From the NCBI GenBank assembly GCA_021838585.1, contig JAKCDE010000016.1, positions 1 through 23,877 of the forward strand: a stretch of 23,877 nucleotides of DNA, written 5' to 3'. A program made the translations under genes and the position numbers. The notes under the pieces were generated by a model, which did no database searches, had not been told where the DNA came from, and was given only the letters and a program-made list of their open reading frames with translations. Position 1 is the stretch's first letter. Each line of letters begins with the position of its first letter. Shown in pieces: positions 14,387 to 22,686 of this stretch. This stretch comes from Nitrospirota bacterium (GTDB lineage Bacteria > Nitrospirota_A > Leptospirillia > Leptospirillales > Leptospirillaceae).

Positions 14387-15040
14387 TCACACCATGTGGC
14401 GGATGATCTTCCCTTCCACCATGTACATGATGATCTCGGCCACGTTGGTCGCGTGGTCGGCGAAGCGCTCGAGGGAACGACTGACGAAAAGGATGCGAAC
14501 GATTGAACTGGTCTCTCCCGTATGGCTCTTCAGACTTTCCACAATGGATTTTACAAGTTCCCGGTGAAGGACGTTGACCCGTTCGTCCTCCTGGGTCACC
14601 TTGCGGGCCAGTGCGGTATTTCTTGAGACGAAGGCGTCCAGGGCTTCCCGCAGCATCTCCCGGCCGATCGTTGACATTTCGCTGATCGACGGGGGAATCG
14701 ACACCGGGGGCTCCTCGCACAGCTCCACCACCCGCTCGGAGATGTTTGTGGCAAGGTCGCTCATGCGTTCGAGATCGGTGATGATCTTCATGGCGGTGAT
14801 GACGAACCGGAGATCCCGGGCCTCGGGCTGGTGGAGGGCGATCATGCGGACGCATTCCTCGTCGATCCCGACCTCCATGGCGTTCACCTGGTGGTCCCGG
14901 TCGATGACGCGCTTCGCCTTTTCAGGATCCCGATCCAGTAAAGACTCTGTCGCCTCCTTCATCTGGAGATCGACCATGTTCCCCATTTCGGTGATCCGGC
15001 CCTTGAGCTGCTCGAGCTCGGCGTCGAGATGTCTCTGCAC
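14387..15040 (-). CDS. phoU: Phosphate-signalling protein PhoU
   Basis: A 217-residue cytoplasmic protein made of two PhoU helical-bundle domains. Their metal-cluster motifs are visible as ERMSDLATNI in the first half and ERFADHATNV in the second. PhoU links the Pst transporter to the PhoR/PhoB signalling pair and restrains phosphate uptake. The start is GTG 15040, with GGAAGGA 5 nt upstream and the typical opening MQRHLDAELEQLK. The open frame that continues upstream to 15691 is pstB DNA in another frame. It is the last gene of pstS-pstC-pstA-pstB-phoU, 14 nt after pstB. Confidence 0.95.
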   Translation of the reverse strand: MQRHLDAELEQLKGRITEMGNMVDLQMKEATESLLDRDPEKAKRVIDRDHQVNAMEVGIDEECVRMIALHQPEARDLRFVITAMKIITDLERMSDLATNISERVVELCEEPPVSIPPSISEMSTIGREMLREALDAFVSRNTALARKVTQEDERVNVLHRELVKSIVESLKSHTGETSSIVRILFVSRSLERFADHATNVAEIIMYMVEGKIIRHMV

Positions 15041-15054
15041 CGCTGTCCTTCCTG

Positions 15055-15834
15055 TCAGCCGAACCGGCCGGTGATGTAGTCCTCTGTCCGGGAATCCTCC
15101 GGGTTGGTGAAGATCTTGGTCGTGTCGTTCACCTCGACCAGGGTCCCGTCCAGGAAAAAGGCCGTTCTGTCGGAGACGCGGGCGGCCTGCTGCATGTTGT
15201 GTGTCACTATTGCAATTGTATACCGATCCTTCAGATCCTGCATCAGTTCCTCGATCCGGGCGGTCGAGATGGGATCGAGGGCGGAGGCCGGCTCGTCGAG
15301 GAGAATCACCTCCGGCTCGACCGCCAGGGCCCGGGCGATGCAGAGCCGCTGCTGCTGGCCTCCCGAAAGGGAAAAGGCGGATCCGTTCAGGCGATCCTTC
15401 ACCTCGTCCCAGAGGGCCGCGGCCTTCAGGGACTTTTCCACGATGTCGGAGAGGACGGAGCGGGATTTCACCCCCTGGATCCGGAGCCCGTAGGCCACGT
15501 TTTCGAAGATCGACTTCTGGAAGGGGTTGGGCTTCTGGAAGACCATGCCCACCCGCTGGCGGATCAGGACGGGATTGACGGCGGGACCGTAAATCTCTTC
15601 CCCGTCGAGGGTCGCCGATCCCTCGACCCGGAATCCCTGGAAAAAATCGTTCATCCGGTTCAGGCTCCGGAGAAAGGTCGATTTTCCGCATCCCGAAGGG
15701 CCGATCATCGCCGTGATCTTGCGCTCGTAGATCGTGAAATCCACATTGTGGAGGGCCTGGGTCTTTCCGTAGAAGGCGCTGAAGTTCTTCACAGCGATCT
15801 TCGGCACGAGCGGTTCCTGGGTCCCGTTCTCCAT
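15055..15834 (-). CDS. pstB: Phosphate ABC transporter ATP-binding protein PstB
   Basis: A 259-residue ATPase that powers phosphate import through PstC/PstA. Visible are Walker [10 protein letters not shown] (45-53), Q-loop VFQKPNPF, signature LSGGQQQRL (156-164), Walker [14 protein letters not shown] (176-188) and the switch His in VTHNMQQA. The NPF after the Q-loop and the downstream [15 protein letters not shown] are typical of PstB among ABC ATPases. ATG 15834 has AGGAG 5 nt upstream; an in-frame upstream start at 15879 would overlap pstA and lacks a site. It begins 8 nt after the pstA stop and is followed by phoU. Confidence 0.97.
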   Translation of the reverse strand: MENGTQEPLVPKIAVKNFSAFYGKTQALHNVDFTIYERKITAMIGPSGCGKSTFLRSLNRMNDFFQGFRVEGSATLDGEEIYGPAVNPVLIRQRVGMVFQKPNPFQKSIFENVAYGLRIQGVKSRSVLSDIVEKSLKAAALWDEVKDRLNGSAFSLSGGQQQRLCIARALAVEPEVILLDEPASALDPISTARIEELMQDLKDRYTIAIVTHNMQQAARVSDRTAFFLDGTLVEVNDTTKIFTNPEDSRTEDYITGRFG

Positions 15835-15842
15835 AAGGTCTC

Positions 15843-16748
15843 CTAACCCATTCTCTGGGCGTATTTCCGGCTTCCCCATGCGAGAAGCCGGATCCCCATG
15901 TCGAGAAGAAGGACGATCACCGTCAGGACCAGGGCCGCCGCCATGGCTTTTACGTGAAGCTCCTTCGAAGGCTCATGGATGTAGATGAAGATCTGCATGG
16001 CGAGGTCACCGACAGACCCGTTGGAGCCGACCAGGGATTTGGGGATTCCGGTGTTGTAGTAATTGGTGAAGACGAGGGGAGCCGTCTGACCCAGGACGTT
16101 CAGAACGCCCAGGAGGATGCCCGTACCGATGCCGGTGATGGCCGCTGGAATGGCGAGCCCCCGGACGACCTGGAATCGGGAGGCCCCCAGGGCCAGGGCC
16201 CCTTCGATATAGCTTCGGGGAACGTCGCGGAGCGCCTGCTCCGTCACCCGCGTCACGATCGGGATCATGATGAACCCCAGGGTGAGTCCCGCCGCCAGCC
16301 CCGAAAAACCCCAATGGAACCCGAATCCGGTGTTGGTGGAGAAGACGAAGAATCCCACCACCCCCCAGATGACCGACGGCACTCCTAAAAGGAGATCCGA
16401 CAGGAGACGCGTGATTTTCGCGAGACGGGTGTGGGATTGATCCCAGAGGTAGAGCCCCGCCCAGATCCCGACCGGGACGGACAGAAGGCTCGCAATGAAA
16501 ATCAGGATCAGGCTCCCCGCGATGCCGTTGGCGATGCCCCCTTCGATTCCCACGGGGAATCCCCCCGGCATGGTGGTCAGAAAAGCGAGGGACAAAGCGG
16601 CCTTTCCCCGGTCGTAGGCGACGTAGACGATGGCAAGGAGAGGGGTCACCGCCAGGATGAAGGCCACCGCCGTGAGACTTCCGAGAAGGGCGTTGCGAAC
16701 CTTCCGGTAAGCCGAAAGACCTTTTTCCGGGAGTGGGTTCTCAGCCAC
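15843..16748 (-). CDS. pstA: Phosphate ABC transporter permease PstA
   Basis: A 301-residue inner-membrane permease with six hydrophobic segments. The coupling-helix motif [14 protein letters not shown]...[14 protein letters not shown] (about 184-215) docks on PstB. The N-terminus faces the cytoplasm and the first helix is [23 protein letters not shown]. The start is GTG 16748, which overlaps the pstC stop by 8 bases (GTGGCTGA), so translation is coupled. It pairs with PstC in the same operon. Confidence 0.95.
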   Translation of the reverse strand: MAENPLPEKGLSAYRKVRNALLGSLTAVAFILAVTPLLAIVYVAYDRGKAALSLAFLTTMPGGFPVGIEGGIANGIAGSLILIFIASLLSVPVGIWAGLYLWDQSHTRLAKITRLLSDLLLGVPSVIWGVVGFFVFSTNTGFGFHWGFSGLAAGLTLGFIMIPIVTRVTEQALRDVPRSYIEGALALGASRFQVVRGLAIPAAITGIGTGILLGVLNVLGQTAPLVFTNYYNTGIPKSLVGSNGSVGDLAMQIFIYIHEPSKELHVKAMAAALVLTVIVLLLDMGIRLLAWGSRKYAQRMG

Positions 16749-17877
16749 CGCCCACCGACCCTGCCAGGCGTCCGCCCATGAGCTTCATGAGAAGCTCCCG
16801 CCCCAGCGTGTTGACCACAAGGGAGATCACGAGAAGAATGAGCCCAAGCTCGATCTCCGCAGCCGCATATAGCGGATCGATCACCGCATAGGTGAATGTG
16901 TTCGCGAGAAGCGAGCTGATCGTATACCCCACGTCCTGGATCGAGGTGGGAATAGAGGCCTGGTTCCCGATCAGGAGCAACACCGCCATCGTCTCCCCGA
17001 TCGCCCGGCCGAACCCCAGAATGACCGCCCCGGTGATTCCGGGTACCACGGCCGGAAGTTTGACGAAAAAAACGGTTTCGGCCTTCGTGGAGCCAAGGGC
17101 ATAGGCCGCTTCGACCGTTTCCCGGGGGACCATGACCAGGGAATCCCGCGTGACCGTGGCCACGAGAGGAATGACCATGATGCCCACGACAAGCCCTGCG
17201 GCCAGGATCCCGTATCCCATGGAGTCCCCGTTGAAGAAATCCCAGTGCTTGCCCAGCGTGTCGGACAGAAAAGGTTCCACGTGGTCCCGGAGGAGCGGCA
17301 CCATGAAGATGATCCCGAATGCACCAAAAACAATGGAGGGAATCCCCGCCAGCATCTCCATCAGGGTCGAGACCCCCCCGACCAGCCATTTCGGCGAGTA
17401 GTCGGAGAGAAAGAGCGACGAGAGGATCGCGATGGGAATGGCGAAGAGAAGGGCGATTCCGGTGACCCAGAAGGTGCCCACGATGTAGGTCCAGGCGCCG
17501 AAGATCTGGCGGTGGGGATTCCAGGTCGAGGTCCAGAGGAAGGACCAGCCGAACTTCTCGATCGACGGCCAGGCCTCGACGATGCTCACACCCAGGACGG
17601 TCGCGAAAAGAGCCAGGACGAAAAGTCCCCCGATCCGGAGCGTCCCCTGAAAGAGCCGTTCGGAGCGGTGGATGCGGACCTGAGAGGTCTCCCGGAGATC
17701 CTTGAGAATGCTTTCCCCTTCCGGATTCAGGCTTTCTCCTTCCGATGCTCCATATGTTCCTTCCTGGTCCGTCAAAAGAATCCGGGGCGGGACGACTGGA
17801 AAATGGGACTCCTTGCCGCTGACCAGAACCTGACCGGCTTCCCCCGTTTCCCCTTGTGCCCTCATGTCGGGCTCCAT
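16741..17877 (-). CDS. pstC: Phosphate ABC transporter permease PstC, with N-terminal extension
   Basis: A 378-residue inner-membrane permease. Residues 82-102 are the first helix (IGGLFVLALFATVLGVSIVEA), and the EAA-type loop EAAYALGSTKAETVFFVKLPAVVPGITG is followed by FGRAIGETMAVLLL, as in PstC. The first 80 residues are polar, acidic and probably disordered (for example TDQEGTYGASEGESLNPEG), longer than the short cytoplasmic N-terminus of E. coli PstC (about 319 residues in total). ATG 17877 has GGGAG 5 nt upstream; ATG 17889 is the alternative, and TTG 17952 is unsupported. The gene lies about 90 nt after pstS and overlaps pstA by 8 bases. Confidence 0.94.
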   Translation of the reverse strand: MEPDMRAQGETGEAGQVLVSGKESHFPVVPPRILLTDQEGTYGASEGESLNPEGESILKDLRETSQVRIHRSERLFQGTLRIGGLFVLALFATVLGVSIVEAWPSIEKFGWSFLWTSTWNPHRQIFGAWTYIVGTFWVTGIALLFAIPIAILSSLFLSDYSPKWLVGGVSTLMEMLAGIPSIVFGAFGIIFMVPLLRDHVEPFLSDTLGKHWDFFNGDSMGYGILAAGLVVGIMVIPLVATVTRDSLVMVPRETVEAAYALGSTKAETVFFVKLPAVVPGITGAVILGFGRAIGETMAVLLLIGNQASIPTSIQDVGYTISSLLANTFTYAVIDPLYAAAEIELGLILLVISLVVNTLGRELLMKLMGGRLAGSVGGG

Positions 17878-17968
17878 CGCCACTCCCATGACTTTCTCTC
17901 GAAAAGGAATCGGTCCGGTCGACTCGGGACCGGACCGATTGATATAACCCAAGATCAGGATGTCGCGC

Positions 17969-19051
17969 CTATCCCCCGGTCTCGATCTTCATGGTGTTAC
18001 CGGGAAGGAGGCGGTTCAGGATCTTATTGAGGCGCGGCTTGAGCGGCGCGAAGGGGAGCGGGGCGAAGCCGGTCTTGACCGTGTACTTCTCCTGCTGGCC
18101 CTTGGTGAGCGCCCAGACGAGCATCTTCTTGACCTCTTTCATGGTGGAGTGCGGAAGGTCTGTGCTCACCATCCAGAACTCGAAGTTCGCATCCGGATAG
18201 ACGTCCTTGCCGTGGAGGTTCCAGACGATCGTCCGGTTGAAGTCGTCGGGAAAGGTCGGATCGTGAAGCGCCGCAAAGCCCGCGTTCCGGATCGTTTTCA
18301 CGGAGCCGACGACATAGTAGCCATCGAGGTTCTTGAGGGCCATGGAACTCAGATGGTATTCGTTGATCCACCCCAACCCCACATACCCGATGGCCCCGGG
18401 TGTCGCCATGACGGCCGCGACAACGGCATCGGAGCCATTGTAGCCGGAACCCACCGGCCAAGAGGGGGACAGATCGCGTCCAATCTCTTCATACCATTCC
18501 TTAGAGGTCTGAGAGAGATAGTCGGTGAAGACGAAGGTCGTCCCGGAGGCATCCGCCCGGTGGATGACCTTGATCCGCCGATGGGGAAATCTGACATGGG
18601 GGTTAATAGCCCGAATGGCCTTGTCGTCCCAGAACCTGATCTTGCCCATGAAGATGCGAGCCAGGGTCGGACCGTCCATCCGGATCAGCTGCGACTTATG
18701 AACGCCGGGAATATTGTAGATGACCTGGGTGTCGTCGAAAGCCACCGGGATCGAGGCCAGACTGCCGTACCGCTTGCGGAGGTCCTTTGTCAGGTAGGCG
18801 TCGGAGGCCCCGATCGTGATGTTGCCGTTGGCGGCGTTGGAGATCCCGAAGCCCGATCCGGTCGAAGCCACGGAAATGTGCACCCCAGGATGGCTCTTCA
18901 TGTAGGCGTTGGCCCAGACCTGCTCGAGGGGAAAGAGCATGGTTGAGCCGGAGATGGTGAGATCGGTGGCCCGGGCAGTTCCGACGCCCGAGAGGACCGA
19001 GACGACCGCGAGAGCCGCGGCGAATCCCGCAGTCACTTTGACGATGTTCAT
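17969..19051 (-). CDS. pstS: Periplasmic phosphate-binding protein PstS
   Basis: A 360-residue substrate-binding protein with a signal peptide (about 1-29, ending ARA before TDLTISGST). Phosphate-contact motifs are visible: SGSTMLFPL near the mature N-terminus, STGSGFGISN, SDAYL and ASGTTFVFTDYL. Typical fold landmarks are ARIFMGKIRFWDD and AIGYVGLGW. It captures phosphate and delivers it to PstC/PstA. ATG 19051 has AAGGAGG 5 nt upstream; the upstream in-frame start (19084) would lie inside the Pho-box array. It is the first gene of the pst operon, directly behind five phased Pho-type repeats and downstream of a PhoB-like regulator gene. Confidence 0.95.
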   Translation of the reverse strand: MNIVKVTAGFAAALAVVSVLSGVGTARATDLTISGSTMLFPLEQVWANAYMKSHPGVHISVASTGSGFGISNAANGNITIGASDAYLTKDLRKRYGSLASIPVAFDDTQVIYNIPGVHKSQLIRMDGPTLARIFMGKIRFWDDKAIRAINPHVRFPHRRIKVIHRADASGTTFVFTDYLSQTSKEWYEEIGRDLSPSWPVGSGYNGSDAVVAAVMATPGAIGYVGLGWINEYHLSSMALKNLDGYYVVGSVKTIRNAGFAALHDPTFPDDFNRTIVWNLHGKDVYPDANFEFWMVSTDLPHSTMKEVKKMLVWALTKGQQEKYTVKTGFAPLPFAPLKPRLNKILNRLLPGNTMKIETGG

Positions 19052-19079
19052 GCATTCCTCCTTAAGGTAGATTGACCCT

Positions 19080-19130
19080 AGCACAACAAGAAAACAGCTC
19101 TATTACAAAACGGTTACAAATCGATGACAG
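19080..19130 (-). promoter_or_regulatory. Pho-box array: five 7-bp units on an 11-bp pitch before pstS
   Basis: Minus-strand units are CTGTCAT (19130-19124), TTGTAAC (19119-19113), TTGTAAT (19108-19102), CTGTTTT (19097-19091) and TTGTGCT (19086-19080), each separated by exactly 4 nt. The PhoB site is known as direct 7-bp CTGTCAT-like repeats with 4-nt spacers. The array lies 29 nt upstream of the pstS ATG and begins 5 nt after the regulator stop. TAGGGT (about 19081-19076) is a possible poor -10, as expected for an activator-dependent promoter. Confidence 0.85.
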
Positions 19131-19135
19131 GAAGG

Positions 19136-19882
19136 TCAGGAGTCCTCTTCGCGAACCCGGTACCCCACGCCCCGGACCGTCTCGATCACGCGGCAGGGCT
19201 CTCCATTTCCCGACATTTTTTTCCGGATCCCGTGAATGTGGACCGACAGATTGTGGTCCTCCACCTCCCAATGCTCCCCCCACAGACTTTTCATAAGTTC
19301 CTCCCGACCCAGAACACGGCCGGGCATGCGAACGAGCCGGACAAGAATCCGAAATTCGAGCGGTGTCACGGAAACCCGCTGACCCTTCCAGCGCACTTCA
19401 TGGCGTTCGGTATCGACGATCAGCGCCCCCACTTCGTAGCGTGCCGGGGCATCGGGGTTGTCGAAATCCCCTCTCCGATCCCGACGCATGAGGGCGTGAA
19501 CCCGGGCCAAGACTTCCCGTTCCGGACAGGGGATCCGCAGCACCTCGTCGGCGCCGGACTCCAGGACCCGGATGCGTTCCTCCGGATCATGCTCCTCCGT
19601 CATCACCAGAACCGGGACGCGGGGAAGGTTCCCCCGGCCCCTGCAAAAGGCGAGAAAGCCCATGACCTCCTTCGTTGAGACGGAAGCGTCGCACAGGATG
19701 AATTCCACTCGTTCTCCGCCCGCCGAGATCCGGCGCGCCATCCAGATTCCCTCCTCCGCGGTGCGGGAGACCCGCACCCGGGAAAAGTTTTCCAGAAGCA
19801 CTTTTTTGATCCCGGCTTCGCGGGTGTCGCTGTCGACCAGGACCAGCGCCACTGCCGGACAGTCTTTTTTTTCCTCCGCCAT
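19136..19882 (-). CDS. OmpR/PhoB-type regulator with degenerate receiver, between porin and pstS
   Basis: A 248-residue regulator. The receiver (about 10-130) keeps Asp17, phosphoacceptor-position Asp65 (FILCDASVS) and Thr95 (VLVMTEE). The second acidic residue is Ser18 (VDSD), the conserved Pro after the active Asp is absent, and the near-invariant Lys is Ile117 (EVLRIPCP). The winged-helix domain (about 150-243) is intact: TPLEFRILVRLVRMPGRVLGREEL, then LSVHIHGIRKKM and ETVRGVGYRV. The position beside a Pho-box array suggests a PhoB-like role, but phosphorylation may be weak or absent. ATG 19882 has GGAGG 8 nt upstream. No phoR-like kinase adjoins it. A 7-bp repeat (ATGACGA at 19931-19937 and 19953-19959, 22 bp apart) precedes it and may be a control site. 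Confidence 0.9.
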   Translation of the reverse strand: MAEEKKDCPAVALVLVDSDTREAGIKKVLLENFSRVRVSRTAEEGIWMARRISAGGERVEFILCDASVSTKEVMGFLAFCRGRGNLPRVPVLVMTEEHDPEERIRVLESGADEVLRIPCPEREVLARVHALMRRDRRGDFDNPDAPARYEVGALIVDTERHEVRWKGQRVSVTPLEFRILVRLVRMPGRVLGREELMKSLWGEHWEVEDHNLSVHIHGIRKKMSGNGEPCRVIETVRGVGYRVREEDS

Positions 19883-20005
19883 CACAGAATCCTCCATAAG
19901 GCCACGATAGCCTCCCCGGATGTCTCCCGTATGACGAATCTGTTTCATTTCAATGACGATCCTTTCAAGAGGCCCGGAAAGACGCCTTCCCGGACACTGA
20001 TTGTT

Positions 20006-21673
20006 CTAGAACAGGTAGAACCAGGACATCATCACCCGGTTGTCCAGGGCGTTGTAACCGGTCGTATAGAGAGAATCATACTGGCCGAACTCGAGACCCG
20101 CCCGCACTGCCGGAGTGAAGTCGTGCCAGACATTGACGAAAGCGTAGGTGAGCCGGGAATCCGGGGCCAGATATTTGTAAAGCCCGTTGGTCGATCCCCC
20201 TCCCCCCAGACTGGCGGGACCCATAAAGTTGGCAATTTGCTGGAGATTCGAGGCATCAACAGCGGCAAATCCGATCGACAACGACGTCCGGGCATCATCC
20301 GGAAAGTAATACTGAAGATCGACGTTGTAAGTCTGGATGTCGAGCGGCTCGAAGTATCCGCCGTTCAGAACGCCCTCTCCCGCCGAAAGTCCGGGAGATG
20401 CAATACTGCAGTTGTAGCCCGCCACCGGCGCACTGGCATTACAGTTTCCGACCTGTCCCATGCCGAAGGAGAGGTTCGGAAACTGCCAGGCGTCACCCTG
20501 GCCCCAGGAATATTCGGCCTGAAGCGTCAGATTGTTTCCGGGCTTTCCGTCATGGATCGGGATGATCGGAAGAATCAGGTCCACCGCCTCTGAGGAGGTC
20601 CAGGTGTTGTAAGACTGATTGGTTGAAAAGGATTTACCATTGGTATTGGTTGAGGTTGGTGTGTAGCTGTTATCAAAATAACCCGCGTAGTTCGTCTGGA
20701 TCGCCGAGAATCCTAGACTGGCAGGGAACTGCCCCTTTCCGGTGTTTCCGATCATCATTTCGCCCATCATGTCGCTGTCGGCAAGCTTCAGCCCTTCCAC
20801 GAAGGCTGGCACCCCGGAAGAGGGCTCGGGAGGAAGCATGACAGAGGCGGCCGGTTCGACCTTGATCCCCTCTCCTGCATGAAAGATCTTGTACCAGCGA
20901 AGCTGAGGAAACCGTCCGTAGAGGGTTCCCGGAGCCGGAGCGATCTGGACTGAATTATAGATGTTATAAGGCTGCCAGCCAAAAAGAGACCAGTACTGGC
21001 CAAAGAGAAAATTTCCGTACCATGGCGTCGTCACATCCCCAAAAAAATGCCGGATCCGGAAGATCGGGTTGGTGATGTACCCCGCGCCGAATCCTCCATC
21101 CAGCCCATACTGGGTTTCTCCCGGGCTGGCCAGAAAGTCCATTTCCAAAAGGGCCCGAACCTTGTACCCGTTGTAGACCGGCGAGGAGAGAGCGAAGCCG
21201 ATACGGGAGTTGTTGACGTCGAAGCCCCAGTAATCATGGTTCAGAGTCTTCCCGAGGGCCGTCTCTTTCCCGTAGGCGGTTCCCCCCTGGATTGTCTGGG
21301 CATTGGCCGGCGCCCCGTTGAAGGGCCAGTTATTGAAGGAATTCGAGGAATCGTACATGGTGTCCATTTCGACGAAGCCGTACAATGTGGTCACCCACTT
21401 GCCCATCATCGTGGAGTAGCCCGGGGGCGGGGCGTCCGGCATCAGGCTCTGGAAAGAGTTGTGAAACTCCGAGTTGTACTTGTCCATGTCCGCCGGAGTC
21501 GAGGACTGGGAGCCGGACGGGGTTCCCGACTGGTTAGTCGCCGTCTGGCCCGGCTGGGAATACGGCGAATCCGGACTCAGGTTGTCGGCGAAGGCGGGGG
21601 TCCAGCCACCCGTCGCGAGAAGCCCCGCGGCGAGAAGAGCCAGAACCGACGCCCTTCGTTTTTCTGGGATCAT
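20006..21673 (-). CDS. Outer-membrane porin, probable phosphate-regulon member
   Basis: A 555-residue outer-membrane beta-barrel. The signal peptide (VLALLAAGLLATGG) is cleaved near AFA, residue 29. A Ser/Gln/Thr-rich segment (30-65) precedes barrel strands starting WVTTLYGFVEMDTMYDSSNS, and the chain ends MMSWFYLF with C-terminal Phe, the BAM recognition signature. Motifs such as NSRIGFAL and FLFGQYWSLFGWQPYN are typical of large trimeric-porin-like channels. The substrate is not readable from sequence. Its place upstream of the PhoB-like regulator and pst genes, and a Pho-type site in its leader region, suggest a phosphate or anion channel analogous to OprP/PhoE. ATG 21673 has AGGAGG 7 nt upstream. 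The regulator start is 123 nt beyond its stop. Confidence 0.85.
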   Translation of the reverse strand: MIPEKRRASVLALLAAGLLATGGWTPAFADNLSPDSPYSQPGQTATNQSGTPSGSQSSTPADMDKYNSEFHNSFQSLMPDAPPPGYSTMMGKWVTTLYGFVEMDTMYDSSNSFNNWPFNGAPANAQTIQGGTAYGKETALGKTLNHDYWGFDVNNSRIGFALSSPVYNGYKVRALLEMDFLASPGETQYGLDGGFGAGYITNPIFRIRHFFGDVTTPWYGNFLFGQYWSLFGWQPYNIYNSVQIAPAPGTLYGRFPQLRWYKIFHAGEGIKVEPAASVMLPPEPSSGVPAFVEGLKLADSDMMGEMMIGNTGKGQFPASLGFSAIQTNYAGYFDNSYTPTSTNTNGKSFSTNQSYNTWTSSEAVDLILPIIPIHDGKPGNNLTLQAEYSWGQGDAWQFPNLSFGMGQVGNCNASAPVAGYNCSIASPGLSAGEGVLNGGYFEPLDIQTYNVDLQYYFPDDARTSLSIGFAAVDASNLQQIANFMGPASLGGGGSTNGLYKYLAPDSRLTYAFVNVWHDFTPAVRAGLEFGQYDSLYTTGYNALDNRVMMSWFYLF

Positions 21674-21738
21674 AAGAATTCCTCCTGAAAAGAATGAACC
21701 GGATTGAATGGGATTAAGAAAACAATCAACTTTTTATC

Positions 21739-21763
21739 CCCCGGAACGACGGAGGTTCCGGGG
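21739..21763 (-). other. Stable hairpin in the porin leader region
   Basis: CCCCGGAAC (21739-21747) and GTTCCGGGG (21755-21763) form a perfect 9-bp stem with a 7-nt loop. No T-run follows on the minus strand. If the porin promoter lies near 21840 as the Pho-type site suggests, the hairpin is in the 5' leader and could affect mRNA stability. Confidence 0.5.
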
Positions 21764-21851
21764 AGGGGTCCGGAATTCCCCGACATGCGCGGGGGCCACT
21801 CCGGACGATCGATATCCTAGAGGACCAAAGAAAAAGGAATATCAAGATAAT

Positions 21852-21869
21852 GTGACAAATCGGTGAACA
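21852..21869 (-). promoter_or_regulatory. Candidate Pho box upstream of the porin
   Basis: Minus strand TGTTCAC-CGAT-TTGTCAC: two 7-bp units on an 11-bp pitch, the second a very good PhoB half-site. Fifteen bases (TCACCGATTTGTCAC, 21866-21852) match the pstS array (TCATCGATTTGTAAC, 19127-19113) at 13 positions. GATATT about 8 nt further on is a possible -10. It lies about 180 nt before the porin ATG. Confidence 0.6.
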
Positions 21870-22613
21870 AGCATTATTCATAATTTTATCCTTAAAATAC
21901 AATATTATAAAAAATTTTTACGTATTAACATTATTTGTTTTAATACCACAGGAATTGTGCAGATTGGATGAAACGTTTGGACAATCTCTCCGGAAAAAGT
22001 ATCTGGAGGATGGAGAGAAAGGGAAACGCAGACCGTTCTAAGGGCAGGACGGAGCGTCGAAAAAAGATATCCGGGAGGGGAGAGGGCAGACTTGGCGGAG
22101 CGGAAAAGATCGGACACCCCCTCGTTCCGAAACACCAAAGGGGCGGGGAGGCTTCGTCTTTCAGGCGGAAACCCCGAGCGCTTCTCTCTCCGTGTTCGGA
22201 TCCGGGGAGCAGGAACGGCACCCTGTTCGTGGAGCAAACTTCGACCGCCAGTCGAGGACCCTCGTTTTCCCGGAGAGAATTTCCTCCACGAGTCTAGGGC
22301 CTCCCGGATGTTTCGTCCGGTCGAGATGGACGCGAGCTCCGGGAGACATAGAGCGGATCCGGCTGGACGAGCTGGAGAAAACCGACAGACAAGACGGTTC
22401 GCAAGGGGGAGGAAAATCCCGACAGCAGGAGATTGAGAATTTGCGAGAAAATTTCTGAGGAGACGTCAGAGCGCCCCCAACATTTCCTGATGACGGATGG
22501 AGGGAGCCTGAACCACAAGGTTCTCCGTCGAAAATTTTGGGTATCTGAATTCTATGATTGATTTTCTGTTTTCTGTCCGTCTCTGTCTTTGAATATAAAT
22601 TCTACTTTCATGG

Positions 22614-22642
22614 TTGACTTCTCAGGATTGGCTCTATAGTCT
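22614..22642 (+). promoter_or_regulatory. Predicted promoter of the ORF6N-domain gene
   Basis: -35 TTGACT (22614-22619). The -10 is either TAGTCT at 17 nt (22637-22642) or the better hexamer TATAGT at 15 nt (22635-22640). The leader to ATG 22687 is about 40 nt. Confidence 0.45.
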
Positions 22643-22686
22643 TAATCCATATTTCCTGATTGAACATCCCTAACCAAGAGGAATTT

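Larger units (their letters stand above)
21674..22686. other. About 1 kb without a recognised gene between porin and ORF6N gene
   Basis: The left part is the porin leader and Pho-type site. An A/T-rich island follows (about 21830-21960) containing the inverted repeat GTATTAA / TTAATAC (21922-21928, 21940-21946). From 21965 to 22560 there are only short frames lacking ribosome sites or known motifs. The final 100 bp is A/T-richer and holds the ORF6N promoter. No RNA gene was recognised. Confidence 0.45.

Noticed and set aside
15041..15691. Upstream extension of the phoU frame
   Set aside because: It is pstB DNA out of frame; GTG 15040 has a ribosome site and a normal PhoU N-terminus.
21739..21763. 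Intrinsic terminator at the 9-bp hairpin
   Set aside because: No T-run follows on either strand; on the minus strand the hairpin is followed by GATAAAAA.
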